A DNA stretch of 64,000 bases. It comes from Flavobacteriales bacterium (lineage in GTDB: Bacteria; Bacteroidota; Bacteroidia; Flavobacteriales; Flavobacteriaceae). Location of the stretch: the NCBI GenBank assembly GCA_004214185.1, contig SGZG01000001.1, positions 1 through 64,000 of the forward strand. The letters are read 5' to 3'. Made by a program: the position numbers and the translations under genes. The notes beneath the pieces were generated by a model. That model was not told the origin of the DNA. It searched no databases and saw only the letters and a list, made by a program, of their open reading frames with translations. Positions 60,551 through 64,000 of this stretch are shown piece by piece (position 1 is the stretch's first letter; every line of letters starts with the position of its first letter).

Positions 60551-60844
60551 ATGTCAACATTAGAAAAAGCAGGTAAAGCAAATCAGGGAGAAATAAGATA
60601 TTTAACTCCTTTAGATATTGCTACAAAAAACAACAAGAAATATTGTATGTTTAAACGATCTGGTATTAAGTATGTTGATTACAAGGATCCAGATTTCCTT
60701 TTAAGATTTATTAACGAACAAGGTAAAATATTGCCAAGAAGGTTAACAGGAACTTCTTTAAAATATCAAAGAAAAGTTTCTGTAGCTATAAAAAGAGCTA
60801 GACATTTGGCACTTCTACCTTATCAAGCAGACATGTTAAAATAA
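60551..60844 (+). CDS. rpsR: 30S ribosomal protein S18
   Basis: [29 protein letters not shown]. Confidence 0.97.
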   Translation: MSTLEKAGKANQGEIRYLTPLDIATKNNKKYCMFKRSGIKYVDYKDPDFLLRFINEQGKILPRRLTGTSLKYQRKVSVAIKRARHLALLPYQADMLK

Positions 60845-60849
60845 TTATT

Positions 60850-61302
60850 ATGGAATTAATTTTAAAAAGTGATGTACCTAATCTAGGCTTCAAAGATGAC
60901 GTAGTTATAGTCAAAAACGGATATGGAAGAAATTATTTAATTCCTCAAGGTTTTGCTATTCTTGCTACATCCTCTGCTAAGAAAGTTTTAGCAGAGAATA
61001 TTAAGCAAAGAGAATTTAAAGAAAAGAAAGAAATTGATGAGGCTAATAAAATCGCAAAAAAATTAGCCAAACTTGAGATTAAAATTAGTGCAAAATCAGG
61101 TACTGGAGGTAAACTTTTTGGTTCCATTTCAAATTCTGATTTAAGTGCTGAATTATCTAATTTAGGATTTGACTTTGATAAAAAAATCATCAAAATTCAA
61201 GGTGGAACTGTGAAAAGATTAGGAACATATAGTGCTTCTTTAAGGTTACATAGAAATGTAATCCAAGAGCTTAGTTTCGAAGTTATTAAAGCAGAAGACT
61301 AG
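60850..61302 (+). CDS. rplI: 50S ribosomal protein L9
   Basis: MELILKSDVPNLGFKDDVVIVKNGYGRNYLIPQGFA. Confidence 0.97.
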   Translation: MELILKSDVPNLGFKDDVVIVKNGYGRNYLIPQGFAILATSSAKKVLAENIKQREFKEKKEIDEANKIAKKLAKLEIKISAKSGTGGKLFGSISNSDLSAELSNLGFDFDKKIIKIQGGTVKRLGTYSASLRLHRNVIQELSFEVIKAED

Positions 61303-61376
61303 TTTTATTTATTTATATAATTCTTTTTTATCTGATTTTCTCAAAAAAATTAGATATTTGTTATATATAATTATTT

Positions 61377-62738
61377 ATGTCAAAGTCACCTTCAAATCCA
61401 AAAGGAACTAGGGATTTTCTCCCATTGGAGCTCTCCAAACGAAATTATATAATAAATATTTTAAGAAAAAATTTTAAAAATTTTGGTTTTTCTGAAATAG
61501 AGACTCCTGCCTTGGAGAAAAGTTCAACTCTTCTTGGTAAATATGGTAATGAGGGCGATAGACTTGTATTTAAAATTTTAAATTCAGGTGACAAAGTAAA
61601 AAAAGCTGATATTTCTTCACTTCAGTCTGGTGATTTAAATTCTTTTATCAGATCTATCTCAGAAAAAGGATTAAAATACGATTTGACTGTTCCTTTAGCC
61701 AGGTTTGTATCTCAGCATCAAAATGAGATTACATTTCCTTTTAAACGGTTTCAAATACAAAATGTATGGAGAGCAGATCGTCCTCAACATGGACGATTCC
61801 AAGAATTTACACAATGTGATGCAGATGTTGTTGGAAGTAATTCTGTATTACAAGAAATTGAGTTAATTAAACTATATGATACTGTTTTTAACCAATTAGG
61901 ATTTTCTGATCTGGTTATAAAAATTAATCATAGAAGAATTTTAAAAGAATTAGCTTGTTATTTTGGTGCAGGTGAAAATATAGTAGAGTTTATTACAGCT
62001 TTAGATAAGATTGATAAAATTGGTGTAGATAAAGTATTGGAGGAAATTAAATTACTTACCCTAGATTTTTCTGAAAAAGAATTGAGAAACCTTTTGTCTG
62101 CCAAAGAATTTGATTTAGGATATCTAAAAAAAATATTTTCAAAAAATTCAGATTCATTTTATGCTCTTGATGAACTCAATCAGATATTAAGTTATTTCTC
62201 AGTTAATAATTTGGTAAATGAAATTAAATTTGATCTTACATTAGCCCGAGGTTTAAACTATTACACAGGAACTATTATTGAGGTATTATCCAAAACTAAT
62301 CAAAGAATTGGGTCAATTGGAGGTGGTGGAAGATATGATGATCTAACATCAATGTTCAACTTAAAGAACATGAGCGGGGTTGGTATTTCTTTTGGACTCG
62401 ACAGAATCTACTTATTGATGGAAGAAAGTAAATTATTCCCAGATTATCTCGATAAAAGTTTTGAATTTATGGTAGCAAATTTTGGTATCAGTAACCTAGA
62501 ATCTTTAGCGCCATATGTTGATGAAATTAGAAATAAAAACAGGGAAGTTTTTATTTATCCTGATAATGTTAAACTAACAAAACAATTTAGTTTTGCAAAT
62601 AAACACAATGCATCGGTAGTAATCATCTATGGTGAAAATGAAAGAAAAGAGGGGATTGTTACATTAAAAAATATGTTAACAGGAGATCAATCTAGTTGCC
62701 AGCTCAACGAATTAGTTCAAACTCTAACTAATTCGTAA
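61377..62738 (+). CDS. hisS: Histidyl-tRNA synthetase
   Basis: PKGTRDFLPLE, YDLTVPLARFV, GRFQEFTQCDADVVG, ARGLNYYTGTI. Confidence 0.97.
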   Translation: MSKSPSNPKGTRDFLPLELSKRNYIINILRKNFKNFGFSEIETPALEKSSTLLGKYGNEGDRLVFKILNSGDKVKKADISSLQSGDLNSFIRSISEKGLKYDLTVPLARFVSQHQNEITFPFKRFQIQNVWRADRPQHGRFQEFTQCDADVVGSNSVLQEIELIKLYDTVFNQLGFSDLVIKINHRRILKELACYFGAGENIVEFITALDKIDKIGVDKVLEEIKLLTLDFSEKELRNLLSAKEFDLGYLKKIFSKNSDSFYALDELNQILSYFSVNNLVNEIKFDLTLARGLNYYTGTIIEVLSKTNQRIGSIGGGGRYDDLTSMFNLKNMSGVGISFGLDRIYLLMEESKLFPDYLDKSFEFMVANFGISNLESLAPYVDEIRNKNREVFIYPDNVKLTKQFSFANKHNASVVIIYGENERKEGIVTLKNMLTGDQSSCQLNELVQTLTNS

Positions 62739-62780
62739 TTAAAATAGGAGATAAGAAGTATTTAATATTAATTAAGAAAA

Positions 62781-62811
62781 AACGGACTAATAATTTTTTT
62801 ATTAGTCCGTT
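62781..62811. terminator. Hairpin between hisS and the convergent tRNA gene, likely bidirectional terminator
   Basis: AACGGACTAATAA-ttttt-TTATTAGTCCGTT, 13-bp perfect stem. Confidence 0.75.
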
Positions 62812-62819
62812 TGCTTTAG

Positions 62820-62893
62820 TAGCGAGAGGGAGACTTGAACTCCCGACCTCCGGGTTATGAATCCGACGCTCTGACCGACTGAGCTATCTCGCC
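62820..62893 (-). tRNA. tRNA-Met (CAT); elongator-like, tRNA-Ile2 not excluded
   Basis: Cloverleaf GGCGAGATAGCTCAGTCGGTCAGAGCGTCGGATTCATAACCCGGAGGTCGGGAGTTCAAGTCTCCCTCTCGCTA; loop TTCATAA; no encoded CCA. Confidence 0.92.
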
Positions 62894-62904
62894 TTAAATG
62901 CGCG

Positions 62905-62935
62905 TAAATATATAAACAAATTAAATAGACTCAAA
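62905..62935 (-). promoter_or_regulatory. Bacteroidota-type promoter for the tRNA (TTTG - 19 nt - TATATTTA)
   Basis: Minus strand TTTG 62935-62932, spacer 19 nt, TATATTTA 62912-62905. Confidence 0.68.
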
Positions 62936-62998
62936 CTAAGAATAAAAAATATTTAAAATTCTTTTTTAGAACTAATTTAATCTATATATTGCCGCCAT

Positions 62999-63391
62999 AT
63001 GGAATTAAAAGAAAAGTTTGAAATAGAGTTTCCGATTCATGCATCTCCTCATATGCTTTTTCAATATATATCTTCAGCATCTGGTTTGTGTGAATGGTTT
63101 GCTGACGATGTAAATTCAAGAGGAAAAACGTTCTCATTTATTTGGGATGGTTCCGAAGAAATTGCAGAACTCATTTCATCTAAATCTAATACTTTTGTAA
63201 AATACAGATGGTTAGATGAATCAGAAGATCACAATAAGTATTTTTTTGAGATAAGAATTGTTGTAGATGAAATTACTAAGGATGTCTCTCTAGTTGTTAC
63301 TGATTTTGCATATGAAGATGAAGTCGATGAATCTAAAATGCTTTGGGAAAGTCAAATAGCTGATTTAAAAAAATTAGTTGGTTCTTCATAG
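62999..63391 (+). CDS. START-like/AHSA1-related domain protein
   Basis: FEIEFPIHASPHMLFQYISSASGLCEWFADDV...FSFIWDGSEE. Confidence 0.78.
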   Translation: MELKEKFEIEFPIHASPHMLFQYISSASGLCEWFADDVNSRGKTFSFIWDGSEEIAELISSKSNTFVKYRWLDESEDHNKYFFEIRIVVDEITKDVSLVVTDFAYEDEVDESKMLWESQIADLKKLVGSS

Positions 63392-63397
63392 AAATTC

Positions 63398-64000
63398 ATG
63401 ATAAATTATAACGGAAATCTTAATAATAAATCTAGTATAGATTTAATTAACAGAGCATTCTTATTTGGTGACTCTGTTTTTGAAACTATTAAAATTGTAA
63501 ATAATAAAATATGTTTTTGGGAGGATCACTATTTGAGATTGATGTCATCCCTAAGGATAATAAGAATTGAAATTCCAATACTATATACTTCAGAATATTT
63601 TGAAGATCAAATATTGAAAACAATTTCAAGAGTAAATAAAAATTTTTCAGGGAGAGTTAGGCTTTCAATATTTAGAAGTGGAAAAGGATTGTATACTCCA
63701 AAATCAATGGAACCAATCTTTATTATCCATTGCTCTGAACAGGATAAATTATTTTTTGAAATTGAAAGTAGTAGTTACAAAGTTGATTTATTCAAGGACT
63801 ATTATGTTAACGACAATTTATTATCTAACCTTAAAACCAATAACAAAATAATTAATGTTTTAGCTGGAATTTATTCCAAAGAAAATGAAATCGATAATTG
63901 TATAATTCTTAACTCAAAAAAAAATGTTGTGGAATTTTTAAATGGAAATTTATTTTTAATTAAAGATAATATAATTAAAACACCTCCTTTAAGTTCTGGT
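63398..64000 (+). CDS. Aminotransferase class IV (PabC/IlvE fold), truncated by the window end
   Basis: Read directly: MINYNGNLNNKSSIDLINRAFLFGDSVFETIKIVNNKICFWEDHYLRLMSSL..., open to 64000. Confidence 0.82.
   Translation, partial: MINYNGNLNNKSSIDLINRAFLFGDSVFETIKIVNNKICFWEDHYLRLMSSLRIIRIEIPILYTSEYFEDQILKTISRVNKNFSGRVRLSIFRSGKGLYTPKSMEPIFIIHCSEQDKLFFEIESSSYKVDLFKDYYVNDNLLSNLKTNNKIINVLAGIYSKENEIDNCIILNSKKNVVEFLNGNLFLIKDNIIKTPPLSSG

Noticed and set aside
62983-62991. TATATATTG as a promoter -7 for the START-like gene
   Set aside because: Does not match TAnnTTTG in register and no -33 element is visible
1-64000. CRISPR array, transposase, integrase, toxin-antitoxin, restriction or other defence genes
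   Set aside because: No direct-repeat array or recognisable protein of these classes seen in any supported ORF

Overview
The window is a compact, low-GC chromosome segment that reads as Bacteroidota/Flavobacteriia. Supporting signs are AT-rich DNA, no Shine-Dalgarno motifs before starts, TAnnTTTG -7 promoter elements, and typical gene families. It opens inside the S10-spc-alpha ribosomal operon (rpsS to rplQ). Then come carA-eno-gltA, a pair of arginine-deiminase-superfamily hydrolases, argS, ffh, folD, queE, a NamZ-like (DUF1343) gene, a fadNAE-like beta-oxidation operon with a MarR gene, purL, an ECF sigma cassette, an ABC exporter/phosphosugar mutase/glycosyltransferase block, rpmE2, mtaB, rpmH, carB, rmuC, purB, rdgB, rlmH, priA, rpsF-rpsR-rplI, hisS, one tRNA-Met(CAT), a START-like gene and a truncated class IV aminotransferase. 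I see no mobile element, CRISPR array, prophage or recognisable defence island. No clearly new multi-gene system stands out. The signals most worth following are: (i) all eight CDS-CDS convergent junctions lie between 11 nt of overlap and a 2 nt gap, without intrinsic terminators; (ii) a 24-bp palindrome overlaps the predicted marR-fad promoter; (iii) an ECF sigma cassette contains an atypical single-TM candidate anti-sigma protein with a duplicated FKTPxxYFE motif; (iv) several genes have predicted promoters so close to the start codon that their mRNAs may be leaderless; (v) every ribosomal protein here that has a zinc-binding form is the zinc-free version. All calls are from reading the sequence; no database search was run.
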